Shown piece after piece: positions 44,263 to 56,791 of a stretch of DNA of 64,000 bases. Below the pieces are notes generated by a model, which worked only from the letters and a program-made list of their open reading frames with translations, made no database searches and was not told where the DNA came from. Source of the stretch: DASWOJ01 sp964242415 (lineage in GTDB: Bacteria; Pseudomonadota; Alphaproteobacteria; Acetobacterales; Acetobacteraceae); assembly GCA_964242415.1 (NCBI GenBank), contig CAXTAT010000022.1:33370-97369 (forward strand), in the 5' to 3' direction. Position numbers and translations under genes: made by a program. Numbering within the stretch: the stretch's first letter is position 1; each line of letters opens with the position of its first letter.

Positions 44263-44802
44263 TCAGCGCGGCGACAGCACCATGATCATCTGCCGGTTTT
44301 CCATGCGCGGCATCTGCTCCACCTTGGTCGTCACCTCAAGCTCGGCGCGGATGCGTTCGAGCACCTTGATGCCGATGTCCTGGTGCGCCATCTCGCGGCC
44401 GCGGAAGCGGAGCGTCACCTTGACCTTGTCGCCCTCCTCGATAAACGACTTCATGGCGCGCATCTTCACCTGATAGTCGTTCTCGTCGATATTCGGGCGC
44501 ACCTTGATCTCCTTGATCTCGATGACCTTCTGCTTCTTCTTGGCCTCGTTCTTCTTCTTCTGCTGCTCGTACTTGAACTTGCCGTAGTCCAGGATCTTGA
44601 CCACTGGCGGATCGGCGTTCGGGCTGATCTCCAGCAGGTCCAGGCCGACCGAGAAAGCGCGCTGGATGGCGTCGCGGGCGGTCATGACGCCCTGCATCTC
44701 GCCCTCCTCGTCGATCAGGCGGACGGTGGCGGAGCGGATGTCCTCATTGACGCGGGGGCCGTCGCGGGACGGGGTCGCGGCTGATTGTGGGCCTCGGGCT
44801 AT
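44263..44802 (-). CDS. infC: Translation initiation factor IF-3, ATA start
   Basis: IF-3 binds the 30S subunit, keeps it apart from 50S and proofreads start codons. The full 179 residues begin at an ATA codon (44802) with AGGAG about 7 nt upstream, giving ARGPQSAATPSRDGPRVNEDI with the conserved R-V-N-E-D-I at residues 17-22. The first in-frame ATG is codon 36 and would delete most of the N-terminal domain. Further family segments are GLDLLEISPNADPPVVKILDYGK in parts and KVTLRFRGREMAHQDIG. A rare start codon is the known basis of IF-3 autoregulation. It lies 60 nt after thrS; rpmI-rplT do not follow. Confidence 0.93.
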   Translation of the reverse strand: MARGPQSAATPSRDGPRVNEDIRSATVRLIDEEGEMQGVMTARDAIQRAFSVGLDLLEISPNADPPVVKILDYGKFKYEQQKKKNEAKKKQKVIEIKEIKVRPNIDENDYQVKMRAMKSFIEEGDKVKVTLRFRGREMAHQDIGIKVLERIRAELEVTTKVEQMPRMENRQMIMVLSPR

Positions 44803-44862
44803 CGTACTCTCCTATGAACGTTTCGGTGTCGGCGTAAGTCTTGATCCAACCTGGGCTGGAAC

Positions 44863-46797
44863 TCAAGCAACGTCGCGTAACAGATCGGGCGGCGTCGCCT
44901 CCCGTGCAAGGCGGGCGGCAGCATCTTCCAGGCTCAGCACCTCCTGCGCCTCCCCGCCCAGGCGGCGCAGCGCGACCGTGCGCTGCTCGGCCTCACGCCG
45001 GCCGACCACCAGCAGGACCGGCACATGCGCCAGGCTGTGCTCGCGCACCTTGGCGTTGATCTTCTCGTTGCGCAGGTCGGTCCGCACCTCCAGCCCGCGG
45101 GCGCGCAGGGCGGCGGCGACCTCCTCCGCATAATCCGCGGCGTCGGTGACGATGCTGGCCACCACCACCTGCACGGGGGCCAGCCACAGCGGGAACCGCC
45201 CGGCATACTGCTCGATCAGGATGCCCAGGAACCGCTCGAAGCTGCCCAGGATGGCCCGGTGCAACATCACCGGGCGCTGGCGGCTGCTGTCGTCGGCGAC
45301 ATACTCGGCGTCCAGCCGCTCCGGCAGCACGAAATCCACCTGCAAGGTGCCGCACTGCCAATCCCGGCCGATGGCGTCGCGCAGCACGAACTCCAGCTTA
45401 GGGCCGTAGAACGCACCCTCCCCCGGACTCAGCTCGTACTCGACCCCGGCCGTGGCGCAGGCGTCCCTGAGCGCGCCCTCCGCCCGGTCCCACGTCTCGT
45501 CCGTCCCGGCGCGTATGTCCGGGCGGTCGCTGAACTTCACGCGGAAGCCCTCGAACCCAAAGTCGCGGTACACCGACGACAGCAGCTCCACGAACGCCAC
45601 CGTCTCGTCCGCGATCTGCGCCTCGGTGCAGAAGATGTGCGCGTCGTCCTGGGTGAAGGCGCGCACCCGCATGATGCCGTGCAGCGCCCCCGAAGGCTCA
45701 TAGCGGTGGCACGATCCGAACTCCGCCATACGCAGCGGTAATTCGCGGTAGCTGCGCAGGCCGTGCTTGAAGATCAGCACGTGGCACGGGCAGTTCATCG
45801 GCTTCAGCGCCAGCGTGGTGTCCTCGTCCTCGACGCGGGCGATGAACATGTTCTGCTTGTAGTTCTCCCAGTGGCCGCTGGCCTCCCACAGCCGGCGGTC
45901 CACAAGCTGCGGCGTGCGGACCTCCTGGTAGCCGTGCGCCTCCAGCCGGCGGCGCATGTAGGCCTCGGCCGTGCGGTACAGCCGCCAGCCCTTGGGGTGC
46001 CAGAACACGCTGCCGGTCGCGGCCTCCTCGATATGGAACAGGTCCATGTCGCGGCCGATGCGGCGGTGGTCGCGGCGCTCGGCCTCCTCGAGTTGCAGCA
46101 GGTAGGCGTCCAGCTCCTTCTGGTCGCGCCAGGCGGTGCCGTAGATGCGGCTGAGCATGGCGTTGCGGTGGTCGCCGCGCCAATACGCCCCGGCCACCTT
46201 CTGCAGCTTGAACGCCGTGCCGACGTCGCCGGTGCCGCGCATATGGGGTCCGCGGCACAGGTCGATCCAGTCGCCTTGCTTGTACAGGGTGATGGTCTCG
46301 GTGCCGGGCAGGTCGCGGATCAGCTCGGCCTTGTAGGACTCGCCGCGGTCCTCGAAGAAGCGGATCGCCTCGACGCGGTCCCACACCTCACGCTCGAACG
46401 CGGCGTTGCGGGCGACGATCTGGCGCATCCGGGCCTCGATGGCGGGGAAGTCCTCGGGCTTGAACGGCTCGTTGCGGGCGAAATCGTAGTAGAAGCCGTT
46501 CTCGATGTTGGGGCCGATGGTGACCTGCGTGCCGGGGTACAGGCCCTGCACGGCCTCGGCCAGCACGTGGGCGGCGTCGTGGCGGATCAGCTCCAGGGCG
46601 TCCGGGTCGCGCCGGGTGACGAACACCACGGCGGCGTCGTGTTCGATGGGGCGGGACAGGTCCTGCAGGGCGCCGTCCACGCGCATGGCCAGGGCGGCGC
46701 GGGCCAGGCCAGGGCCGATGCTGGCCGCCAGGGTGGCGCCGGTCACCGGTGCATCGAAGCGGCGAACCGAGCCGTCGGGCAGGGTGATGGCGGGCAT
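44863..46797 (-). CDS. thrS: Threonyl-tRNA synthetase
   Basis: Class II aminoacyl-tRNA synthetase charging tRNA-Thr. The 644-residue protein has an N-terminal TGS domain (about residues 1-60), the editing domain (RHDAAHVLAEAVQGLYP with HxxxH, about 73-89, and GFYYDF), and the catalytic core. The core shows MNCPCHVLIFKHG with the zinc cysteine and motif 2 in MAEFGSCHRYEPSGALHG. A C-terminal anticodon-binding domain ends the protein. The ATG at 46797 matches the TGS start. It forms the conserved thrS-infC pair on the minus strand. Confidence 0.97.
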   Translation of the reverse strand: MPAITLPDGSVRRFDAPVTGATLAASIGPGLARAALAMRVDGALQDLSRPIEHDAAVVFVTRRDPDALELIRHDAAHVLAEAVQGLYPGTQVTIGPNIENGFYYDFARNEPFKPEDFPAIEARMRQIVARNAAFEREVWDRVEAIRFFEDRGESYKAELIRDLPGTETITLYKQGDWIDLCRGPHMRGTGDVGTAFKLQKVAGAYWRGDHRNAMLSRIYGTAWRDQKELDAYLLQLEEAERRDHRRIGRDMDLFHIEEAATGSVFWHPKGWRLYRTAEAYMRRRLEAHGYQEVRTPQLVDRRLWEASGHWENYKQNMFIARVEDEDTTLALKPMNCPCHVLIFKHGLRSYRELPLRMAEFGSCHRYEPSGALHGIMRVRAFTQDDAHIFCTEAQIADETVAFVELLSSVYRDFGFEGFRVKFSDRPDIRAGTDETWDRAEGALRDACATAGVEYELSPGEGAFYGPKLEFVLRDAIGRDWQCGTLQVDFVLPERLDAEYVADDSSRQRPVMLHRAILGSFERFLGILIEQYAGRFPLWLAPVQVVVASIVTDAADYAEEVAAALRARGLEVRTDLRNEKINAKVREHSLAHVPVLLVVGRREAEQRTVALRRLGGEAQEVLSLEDAAARLAREATPPDLLRDVA

Positions 46798-46941
46798 GGA
46801 GGCGGGTCCTTGATGCAGAAGACGGGAATGCGGGAGGAGGGGTCGTATGGCCTCGCGCTGCAGCGGCTGCAACCCTTTCTGGCGTTGGGGCTGCCAGGCT
46901 TTTGAGCGCAGCCCGAGCCGCGTGAGCAAGGACTGCCCTGA

Positions 46942-47094
46942 CTCCCTCTCCCCGCTTCGGGAGAGGGTTGGGGTAAGGGGGCCTCGCGGCGCAGTCCCCA
47001 GGTTCGGGTGCGCGGTTGATGCGGCGCTGACCGCTCCCGACGCAGGCACGCAAGACCCCCTCACCCCGGCCCCCTCCCGAAGCGGGGAGAGAGG
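46942..47094. repeat. Composite double-hairpin element, copy E
   Basis: It occupies the middle of the 324-bp gap between the thrS start (46797) and the glycosyltransferase stop (47122). Left hairpin 46942-46980 (CCCTCTCCCC-GCTTC-GGGAGAGGG, then TTGGGGTAAGGGG); right hairpin 47055-47094 in reverse (CCCCCTCACCCCGGCCCCCT...). The remainder of the gap, next to thrS, shows no recognisable RNA element or gene. Confidence 0.88.
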
Positions 47095-47121
47095 GCAGGC
47101 AAGCCGTGGTGCCCGCCGGTG

Positions 47122-48264
47122 CTACTCCAGCAATTCCCGGTAAACATCCAACGTCGCCGCCTGCATCGCAGCCGCCGTGTAGGTGGCGCAAACGGCCGCG
47201 CGCGCGCGTTCCCCCAGGGCCTGCCGGTACTCGGGCGGCATCCACAGCGCATGGTCGATCGCCTCCGCCAGCGCCGCCGCGTCGCCGGGCGGCACGCGCC
47301 AGCCGGTGACCAGGTGCTCGACCGTCTCCGCCGCCCCGCCATGGTCAGTGGCAACCACAGGGCGGCCCATCGCCTGCGCCTCGATCACCGTGCGGCCGAA
47401 GCCCTCCGGGTCGGTGGAGGCGCTCACCACCACGTCGGCCAGCATCATCGCCGCCGGCATGTCGTCGCAGTGGCCCACCAGGCGCAGGCGGTCGGCGATG
47501 CCCAGGACGGCGGCCTGCCGCTCCAGCTCCTTGGCGAACCGTCCCCGGCCCTTGACGCCGCCGACCAGGACGCAGCAGGCGTCGTTGCGCTCCAGCCCGG
47601 CCATCGCGGCGATCAGCACCGGGGCGCCCTTCCACCGGGTCAGCCGGGCCGGCAGCATCACCGTCGGCGCGCCGTCCGGCACGCGCCAGGCCTGCGCCAG
47701 CCGGGCCAGGCGGGGGGCGGAGATGCGGTCCGGATCGAACAGCGCGGGATCGACGCCGCGCGGGATGACGCGGATGCGCGCGGGATCGACGCCGTGGCGC
47801 AGCACCAGCACCTCCGCCACATACCGGCTGATGGCGATGACCCGCTCGCCATAGGACATCACGGCGTTGTAGCGGCGCTTGCCCGGCAGGTCCTCGTTGT
47901 AAACGCCGTGGTAGGTCGTCACGAACCGCGCCCCGGTGCGCCGCGCCGCCAGCCACGCCGACCAGGCCGGGGCGCGGGAGCGGGCGTGGATGATCGACAC
48001 CCCCTCCGCCCGGATCAGCGCGGCCAGCCGCCCGGCGTTGCGCCAGATGGTGGCGGGGTTCTTGCTCGCCAGCGGCATCGCGATGTGCCGCCCGCCGGCC
48101 CGCGCGATGGCCGCGACCATGCGCCCGCCCTCGCTGGCCACCAGCGCCGTGCCGCCTGCCGCCGCGACGGCCTGGGCGACCTCGACTGTTCCGCGCTCAA
48201 CCCCGCCGGACTCCAAGCGCGGCAGGACTTGCAGGATGACGGTGCCAGGTGGGAGGGGAGGCAT
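47122..48264 (-). CDS. Family 4 glycosyltransferase
   Basis: GT-B-fold glycosyltransferase of about 380 residues, most likely acting in LPS or exopolysaccharide synthesis at the inner membrane. The N-terminal domain begins VILQVLPRLESGGVERGTVE, containing the acceptor-side GGVER motif. The C-terminal domain carries VMLPARLTRWKGAPVLIAAM and the nucleotide-sugar-binding E-x7-E in ASTDPEGFGRTVIEAQAMG. The ATG at 48264 fits the family start; a GTG at 48279 adds five residues. Acceptor and donor unknown. Confidence 0.9.
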   Translation of the reverse strand: MPPLPPGTVILQVLPRLESGGVERGTVEVAQAVAAAGGTALVASEGGRMVAAIARAGGRHIAMPLASKNPATIWRNAGRLAALIRAEGVSIIHARSRAPAWSAWLAARRTGARFVTTYHGVYNEDLPGKRRYNAVMSYGERVIAISRYVAEVLVLRHGVDPARIRVIPRGVDPALFDPDRISAPRLARLAQAWRVPDGAPTVMLPARLTRWKGAPVLIAAMAGLERNDACCVLVGGVKGRGRFAKELERQAAVLGIADRLRLVGHCDDMPAAMMLADVVVSASTDPEGFGRTVIEAQAMGRPVVATDHGGAAETVEHLVTGWRVPPGDAAALAEAIDHALWMPPEYRQALGERARAAVCATYTAAAMQAATLDVYRELLE

Positions 48265-48315
48265 CCCGGCGCTATACACCGGCCATCAAGGGAGGGCACC
48301 CATGCAGGAGAGGGC

Positions 48316-49074
48316 ATGACGCAGGAGGCGGGCAGGACCGACCGGGGCGACGGCGTGGAACTTGCCTGGGTCCGCACGGCCGGGCGCGGGCCGTGCACGG
48401 TGTTCCTACCGGGCTATCGCAGCGACATGCAGGGGGCGAAGGCGCTGGAGGCCGAGGCGTTCTGCGCCGCGCACGGCCTGGCCTGCCTGCGGCTGGACTA
48501 CTCCGGCCATGGCGCCAGCGGCGGCGCGTTCACGGATGGCACCATCGGCCGCTGGACGGACGACACCCTGCTGCTGATCGATCGCCTGACCACGGGGCCG
48601 CTGCTGCTGGCGGGTAGCAGCATGGGCGGCTGGATCGCCCTCCTGGCGGCATTGGCCCGGCCGGACCGCATCGCCGCCCTGGTCGGCATCGCCGCCGCGC
48701 CGGATTTCACCGAGAACCTGATGTGGGCCGCCATGATGCCCGGCGAGCGCGCGCAACTGGAGCGCGACGGCGTCCTGCACCTGCCCAGCCAGTACGGCGA
48801 CCCCACCCCCGTCACCGCCGCGCTGATCCAGGACGGCCGCCGCCGCCTGCTGCTCGGTCACCCGATCCCGCTGCGCTGCCCGGTGCGCCTGCTGCACGGG
48901 ATGCGCGATCCCGACGTGCCCTGGGAAACCAGCCTGCGCCTGCAGGACCGGCTGCAGTCGGACGACGTGCAGGTGCTGCTGGTGAAGGACGGCGACCACC
49001 GGCTGTCCCGACCGGCAGACCTGGCGCTGCTACGCCGGACGCTCGGCGGCCTCCTGCTGCAGGATGGCGCGTAG
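48316..49074 (+). CDS. Alpha/beta hydrolase
   Basis: A 252-residue serine hydrolase. The nucleophile elbow is GSSMGGW (Ser about residue 99), preceded by the oxyanion segment FLPGYRSDMQGAKA and the LDYSGHGASGG strand. The catalytic aspartate is in MRDPDVPWE and the histidine in KDGDHRLSRP (about residue 228). It resembles small lipase/thioesterase-like hydrolases (palmitoyl-thioesterase ABHD10-like). The ATG at 48316 is preceded by GGAGAGGGC. Its last 45 nt overlap the end of the convergent SDR gene. Confidence 0.88.
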   Translation: MTQEAGRTDRGDGVELAWVRTAGRGPCTVFLPGYRSDMQGAKALEAEAFCAAHGLACLRLDYSGHGASGGAFTDGTIGRWTDDTLLLIDRLTTGPLLLAGSSMGGWIALLAALARPDRIAALVGIAAAPDFTENLMWAAMMPGERAQLERDGVLHLPSQYGDPTPVTAALIQDGRRRLLLGHPIPLRCPVRLLHGMRDPDVPWETSLRLQDRLQSDDVQVLLVKDGDHRLSRPADLALLRRTLGGLLLQDGA

Positions 49075-49917
49075 GCCCTCGCGGTAATTCGGGTAGGCCC
49101 AGCGCAGGCCCAGCGCCGCCTGCGTCTTGGCGCTGCGGACCCGGCGGTTCTCGGCCCAGAAGCTGCGGGCCATGGCGCCCATGCCCGGCAGGGCGTCGGC
49201 ATAGGGGACCAGCGGCGGCGGCTCCACTCCCAGCAACAGCGCAGCCTCGGCGGTGGCGTCGGCGCTGGCGGCCGGCTCGTCGTCCACCAGGTTGAGCACG
49301 CGCAGCCCGCCCCCTGCAGCAGTGGGCGGGCGATCCTGCGCCGCCGCGGCCACGACGGCTGCGGCGATGTCGTCCCGGTGGATGCGGCCGAACAGGTGGC
49401 CGGGCTTCAGCACCCGCCGCGCCGTGCCGGCCCGCAGGTCGTCGAACGCCGACCGGCCGGGGCCGTAGATGCCGGCCACGCGGAACACGTCCACGGCGCA
49501 GCGCACGCAGGCCGATATCCAGGCATCCTCCGCGGCGAGGCGCCGCCGCCCGCGGTCCCCGGTCGGCGCGGGCGGCGTGTCCTCGTCCACCCAGCCGCCG
49601 TCGCGGTTGCCATAGACGCCGGTGGTGGACAGGTAGCCGGCCCAGCGCAGGTGGGGCGCGGCGGCAATCTCCGAACCGTAGCGGGCCAGGGCGGGATCGC
49701 CGTCCTCCACCGGGGCAGCGGTCTGCACCAGGTGCGTCGCGGCGAGCACGGCCGGGGCGGCGGCGTCGAATGGGATCAGCTCCACCCCGGCCGGCGGGCG
49801 CAGGCGGCCGGGATCGCGGCTGGTCGCCGTCACCTGCCACCCCCGCTCCGCCGCCAGCGCCGCGATTGCCGTTCCGGTATAGCCCAGCCCGAAGACGAGG
49901 AGGTGTCGTGTGTCCAT
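49030..49917 (-). CDS. NAD(P)-dependent epimerase/SDR-family protein (YeeZ-like)
   Basis: A 295-residue atypical extended SDR. The nucleotide-binding motif is HLLVFGLGYTGTAIAALAAE (G-x-G-x-x-G, about residues 5-24). The middle shows GYLSTTGVYGNRDGGWVDED, in which the usual Y-x3-K active site is not evident. The ending SAKTQAALGLRWAYPNYREGL is shared with YeeZ-type proteins. Function unknown; a reductase or epimerase is suggested by fold only. It overlaps the convergent hydrolase gene by 45 nt at the 3' ends. Confidence 0.85.
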   Translation of the reverse strand: MDTRHLLVFGLGYTGTAIAALAAERGWQVTATSRDPGRLRPPAGVELIPFDAAAPAVLAATHLVQTAAPVEDGDPALARYGSEIAAAPHLRWAGYLSTTGVYGNRDGGWVDEDTPPAPTGDRGRRRLAAEDAWISACVRCAVDVFRVAGIYGPGRSAFDDLRAGTARRVLKPGHLFGRIHRDDIAAAVVAAAAQDRPPTAAGGGLRVLNLVDDEPAASADATAEAALLLGVEPPPLVPYADALPGMGAMARSFWAENRRVRSAKTQAALGLRWAYPNYREGLRAILQQEAAERPA

Positions 49918-49930
49918 GCCGGACCCTAAC

Positions 49931-50010
49931 GGGCTTGCCGCCTGCCGGGTTTGCCGCCTGCTTGGGTTTGCCGCCTGCTTGGGTTTGCCGCCTGCTTGGG
50001 TTTGCCCAGG
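49931..50010. repeat. 17-bp tandem repeat, 3 perfect units plus partial copies, before the TPR gene
   Basis: Three exact copies of GGGTTTGCCGCCTGCTT at 49947-49963, 49964-49980 and 49981-49997. These are flanked by a variant 16-nt unit (49931-49946) and a partial one (49998-50010). The array lies between the divergent starts of the SDR gene (49917) and the TPR gene (50040), so it occupies both promoters. Identical units indicate recent expansion. Confidence 0.95.
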
Positions 50011-50039
50011 CGCGCGAGCCGGGCTATGCTGGCGCGAAG

Positions 50040-50897
50040 ATGAAAAAAGCCGTGCTCATCATTGGTGCGGTCGTGATCGCATCAGCAGGCACGGCCGCGG
50101 TGTGGGCCGGTGAACCCGCCGGACCCGGCCCGGACGAGCCTGCCGCCGGGGCGCCCGCCGTTGCTGCCCCTGACGACCAGGACCTGCCGGTTCCGCCGGT
50201 GCCGCCGCGCATCGCCGAGGGACCGGATTACGACCGCTGCTTGGCGATGCTGGACGGTGATCCGACGGGGGCGCACAGCTTCGCCGACGCCTGGGTCGCC
50301 ACCGGCGGCGGGGAGGCCGCGGAGCACTGCCTGGCGCTGGCCGACGTGGCGCTCGGGGAGGCCGCGAGCGGGGCGGAGGCGCTGGACAAGCTGGCCGTCG
50401 CAAGCAAGGCCCCGGCGGCCGCAAGGGCCGCCCTATTCGGCCAGGCCGGGCAGGCGTGGCTGGTGGCCGGCGACCCGAACCGGGCGTTCGCCTCCACCAC
50501 GCAGGCCCTGACGCTGACGCCGGATGACCCGGACCTGCTGATCGACCGCTCCGTTGCCGCCGCCAACCTGGAGCATTACAAGGATGCCGTGGAGGACTTG
50601 AGCCATGCCCTCGACCTGGACCCGCGGCGCCCGGATGCTTTGGTGCTGCGCGGCGCCGGCTGGCGGCACCTGAACCAGATCGACCTGGCGCGCGGCGACA
50701 TCGACCTCGCCCTGGCCCAGGACCCCGACAGCCCCGATGCCCTGCTGGAGCGCGGCATCCTGCGCCAGCGCCGCGGCGACCGCACCGGCGCACGCGCGGA
50801 TTGGGAGCGCACGGTGGCGCTCGATCCCGACGGTGCCACGGCGGACCTGGCGCAGCAGAACCTCGAGTTGCTAGAAGCCGGTCCCGACCGGAGATGA
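50040..50897 (+). CDS. Tetratricopeptide-repeat periplasmic protein
   Basis: A 285-residue protein with a signal sequence (KKAVLIIGAVVIASAGTAAV, cut probably after VWA) and a proline/alanine-rich linker (about residues 25-60). It is followed by about four TPR units, clearest at ALFGQAGQAWLVAGDPNRAF, VAAANLEHYKDAVEDLSHAL and ERGILRQRRGDRTGARADWE. TPRs bind partner proteins. No partner gene can be picked from the neighbourhood; a role in envelope assembly is a guess. The ATG at 50040 follows the tandem repeat by 29 nt. Confidence 0.8.
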   Translation: MKKAVLIIGAVVIASAGTAAVWAGEPAGPGPDEPAAGAPAVAAPDDQDLPVPPVPPRIAEGPDYDRCLAMLDGDPTGAHSFADAWVATGGGEAAEHCLALADVALGEAASGAEALDKLAVASKAPAAARAALFGQAGQAWLVAGDPNRAFASTTQALTLTPDDPDLLIDRSVAAANLEHYKDAVEDLSHALDLDPRRPDALVLRGAGWRHLNQIDLARGDIDLALAQDPDSPDALLERGILRQRRGDRTGARADWERTVALDPDGATADLAQQNLELLEAGPDRR

Positions 50898-50953
50898 CCC
50901 AGCGGGCGATGACCCCGTGGGCAACACCCCCTTACCCCTAGGAAGACGTGTTC

Positions 50954-51319
50954 ATGAGTGGCTACAAGGAAGGCAAGTTCAGCGACCGTGCGGCCACCGC
51001 CGCCGCCGCGAAGAAGGCCCTGATCGAGAAGTTCAAGGCAAAGCCGCCCGCCGACGACCCGGCCGTGCTGGCCCGCCAGGCGGAGCGCAAGGCCATCGCC
51101 GAGGCCCGCGACGTCCGCGCCGCCGAGCGCAAGGTGGCCAAGGAGGCCGATGCCGCCCGCAAGCTGGCCGAGGACCAGGCCCGCAACGAGGAGCTGCGCC
51201 TGCAAGCCGAGGCCGAGGCCGCCCGGCTGGTCGAGCTGGCCCGGCGCGACGAGGAGATCAAGGCGCAGCGCAAGGCGGAGCGCGACGCCAAGTATGCGGC
51301 ACGCAAGGCGCGTCGTTAA
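50954..51319 (+). CDS. DUF6481-like small charged helical protein
   Basis: A 121-residue protein, almost entirely alpha-helical and rich in A, E, K and R, with the family-like N-terminus SGYKEGKFSDRAATA and the central block ARQAERKAIAEARDVRAAER. It resembles the DUF6481 family by recalled pattern. Long coiled-coil helices are likely. The ATG at 50954 follows AGGAAG; a GTG at 50948 is an alternative. The 3' end lies in a 36-bp duplication that includes the stop codon. Confidence 0.7.
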   Translation: MSGYKEGKFSDRAATAAAAKKALIEKFKAKPPADDPAVLARQAERKAIAEARDVRAAERKVAKEADAARKLAEDQARNEELRLQAEAEAARLVELARRDEEIKAQRKAERDAKYAARKARR

Positions 51320-51358
51320 GGTGCCAAGCACGCCGCGCGCAAGGCGCGTCGTCGAGGC
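51287..51358. repeat. 36-bp direct duplication across the stop codon of the DUF6481-like gene
   Basis: Two tandem 36-nt units, 51287-51322 and 51323-51358, both beginning GCCAAG and sharing CGCAAGGCGCGTCGT. The first contains the TAA stop (51317-51319); in the second the same position reads CGA. The duplicated tail encodes AKYAARKARR-like peptides, so the repeat arose from coding sequence. Confidence 0.85.
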
Positions 51359-51367
51359 ACGCCCGGG

Positions 51368-52036
51368 CTAGAAGTCCAGGTCGGTGTAGTGCGCCGGCGG
51401 GATCACGCCGGGCACGCGATCCTGAAGCAGCGGACGGAAGCTGGGGCGGGACTTGACCCTGGCATACCAGTCCCGGGCCGGCGGCGAAATGGACCAATCG
51501 ACATCGCTGGCGAAGTCCAGCGCCGACAGGTGCGCCGCAGCGGCGAAGTCCGCCAGGGACAGCGTGTTGCCGCCCAGCCACTTCCGGGTCTCCGCCAGCC
51601 AGCCGATGTAGCCGAGGTGATGGCGCATGTTGGCGTAGCCGGCCCGCAATGCCCCAGCCTCCGGGTTGCCGCGGCCCAGCAGGCGCTTCATGAACTTCTC
51701 GCCCAGCAGGTTGGCGGTGACCTCCTGCGCGAACTTGCCGTCGAACCAGGCGACCAGGCGGCGCACCTCGGCCCGCTCGGCCAGGCTGCGGCCCAGCAGG
51801 GGCGTCGCGGGGTAGGCTTCCTCAAGGTATTCGCAGATCACGCCGGAGTCGGCGATGACCAGGCCGTTCTCCTCGACGAGGGTAGGGACTGTGTTGGCCG
51901 GGTTCATCTCCAGGTACTCGGGCCGGCGCTCCCACACCTTCTCGACCCGCATCTCGAACGGCAGCTTTTTCTCCGCCATCACCAAGCGGACCTTGCGGGA
52001 AAACGGGGAGAGCGGAAGCTGATATAGGACGCGCAT
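51368..52036 (-). CDS. Glutathione S-transferase family protein
   Basis: A 222-residue GST with an N-terminal thioredoxin-like domain starting MRVLYQLPLSPFSRKVRLVM, where the SPFSRKVR segment holds the catalytic serine of beta/zeta-type GSTs. The cis-proline segment NTVPTLVEENGLVIADSGVI is next, and a C-terminal all-helical domain has LSLADFAAAAHLSALDFA. Members conjugate glutathione or act as isomerases. The ATG at 52036 is the family start. It is divergent from nothing close; the gltB end lies beyond repeat copy F. Confidence 0.9.
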   Translation of the reverse strand: MRVLYQLPLSPFSRKVRLVMAEKKLPFEMRVEKVWERRPEYLEMNPANTVPTLVEENGLVIADSGVICEYLEEAYPATPLLGRSLAERAEVRRLVAWFDGKFAQEVTANLLGEKFMKRLLGRGNPEAGALRAGYANMRHHLGYIGWLAETRKWLGGNTLSLADFAAAAHLSALDFASDVDWSISPPARDWYARVKSRPSFRPLLQDRVPGVIPPAHYTDLDF

Positions 52037-52096
52037 GGCGGCGGTTTATGGCACCCGTAACCCGGACGGCCAACGAAAGATTAACCTTTCTGCCAA

Positions 52097-52231
52097 CTCC
52101 CTCCTCCGGGAGAGGGTTGGGGTGATGGGGCGGACAAGCGCCCCCGTCACCAGCATAAGGACGGCATGCAGCCCGTTGCTCCGCAGCCGAGACCCCCTCA
52201 CCCCGGCCCTCCCTCGGAGGAGGAGGGAGAG
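52097..52231. repeat. Composite double-hairpin element, copy F
   Basis: Left hairpin 52097-52130 (CTCCCTCCTCCGGGAGAGGG, then TTGGGGTGATGGGG), right hairpin 52193-52231 in reverse (CCCCCTCACCCCGGCCCTCC...). The spacer is about 62 nt. It fills the gap between the GST start and the gltB stop, ending 8 nt from the latter. Confidence 0.85.
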
Positions 52232-52238
52232 GTCGGCA

Positions 52239-56786
<4,548 letters not shown>

Positions 56787-56791
56787 CCGTG

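Noticed and set aside
44263..44697. A 144-residue IF-3 starting at ATG 44697
   Set aside because: It would lack the conserved N-terminal region including R-V-N-E-D-I; the ATA start with AGGAG restores it.
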